Part shown: in pieces, positions 63,732-64,000 of the stretch
How the letters are laid out: every line of letters starts with the position of its first letter
How positions within the stretch are numbered: position 1 is the first letter of the stretch
Assembly (NCBI GenBank): GCA_016584495.1
Contig: WAID01000013.1
Span: forward strand, 1,984,001-2,048,000
Length of the DNA: 64,000 nt
Direction of reading: 5' to 3'
Source: Celoporthe dispersa
Lineage: Eukaryota; Ascomycota; Sordariomycetes; Diaporthales; Cryphonectriaceae
Notes under the pieces: model-generated
Database searches by the model: none
Told to the model about the DNA's origin: nothing
Seen by the model: the letters and a program-made list of their open reading frames with translations, nothing else
Position numbers and translations under genes: made by a program

Positions 63732-64000
63732 TCAGTGCGCCTTGTCAGCCGGATCTGCTGTAGACTGCTGCGTCCCCGCCTGGGATGCCTCGACATCCTG
63801 TGCAGTGGAGTGGCTCGTGCCTGGGCGACTCAGCGCACTACCCGGCCGGCTGGCCGTGAACGACTTGCGCAGCTTCCGAGCCCCTTTGGCCGACAACATG
63901 CTCTTGACCCGCCGGAGTCTTGCCCACCTCTCCTTGTCCTTTTCTGCCTCTGCCTTCTCATCTTCCTGGTCCTCTGCCCCGCCGTCCACAATTGCCGACC
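63732..64000 (-). CDS. C-terminal end of a gene running off the right edge
   Basis: The minus-strand frame is open to the window edge and ends in a TGA at 63732. About 89 residues are visible: an acidic start (DGGAEDQEDEKAEAEKDKER), a basic helix (WARLRRVKSMLSAKGARKL, RKSFTAS) and a Ser/Thr/Pro/Gln-rich tail ending in STADPADKAH. The function cannot be told from this tail. It could be the cytosolic tail of a larger protein. Confidence 0.6.
   Translation of the reverse strand, partial: SAIVDGGAEDQEDEKAEAEKDKERWARLRRVKSMLSAKGARKLRKSFTASRPGSALSRPGTSHSTAQDVEASQAGTQQSTADPADKAH

Overview
The window is nuclear DNA of a filamentous ascomycete (Pezizomycotina, most likely a Sordariomycete). The evidence is short GTRNGT..YAG introns in about two thirds of the genes, a GC-rich third codon position, a Clr5-domain regulator, orthologues of the Aspergillus carbon-repression proteins CreC and CreD, a CE5 cutinase, the fungal form of the proteasome subunit Rpn7, and single-copy orthologues of Sec3, Gem1, Swf1, Rap1, Aha1, Fmc1 and Abd1. 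I saw no transposon, CRISPR array, rRNA or convincing tRNA.

Layout. 0-11.6 kb: a small proline-rich hypothetical (+), alanine aminotransferase (+), RPN7 (-), mRNA cap methyltransferase ABD1 (+) and a Clr5-domain protein (-). 11.6-17.6 kb: a gene-free, microsatellite-rich stretch. 17.6-23.7 kb: the TORC2 effector SLM1 (-) and the arrestin creD (-). 23.7-28.9 kb: a second gene-free stretch. 28.9-37 kb: creC (-), mitochondrial Rho GTPase GEM1 (+) and hydroxyacid-oxoacid transhydrogenase (-). 37-46.5 kb: a DmpA-type aminopeptidase (+), a long cutinase (-) and exocyst SEC3 (-). 48-52 kb: FMC1 (-), an EngB-type GTPase (+) and the palmitoyltransferase SWF1 (-). 52.8-64 kb: telomere protein RAP1 (+), a nitrilase-family hydrolase (-), AHA1 (-), an unrecognised membrane protein (-) and the tail of a gene that leaves the window (-).

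Functional themes. Three genes belong to ubiquitin/proteasome control (RPN7, creC, creD). CreC (partner of a deubiquitinase in Aspergillus) and CreD (adaptor of the HulA ubiquitin ligase) lie about 5 kb apart on the same strand. FMC1 and the EngB-type GTPase, both mitochondrial by family or presequence, are divergent across 380 bp. RAP1 has a double telomeric repeat (TAGGGTTAGGG) about 25-37 bp before its start codon.

The most important technical observation is that at least seven conserved genes (RPN7, ABD1, Clr5 gene, creD, transhydrogenase, SEC3 twice, EngB GTPase three or four times) carry single-base indels, mostly in short homopolymers; SLM1 may carry another. The frames rejoin exactly where family conservation predicts. 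Because several of these genes are essential in yeast, I read this as residual consensus error rather than gene decay. Several other genes are intact. I did not find a clearly novel multi-gene system; the best biological leads are the RAP1 telobox, the creC/creD linkage, a possible non-AUG mitochondrial form of alanine aminotransferase, and the elongated cutinase.
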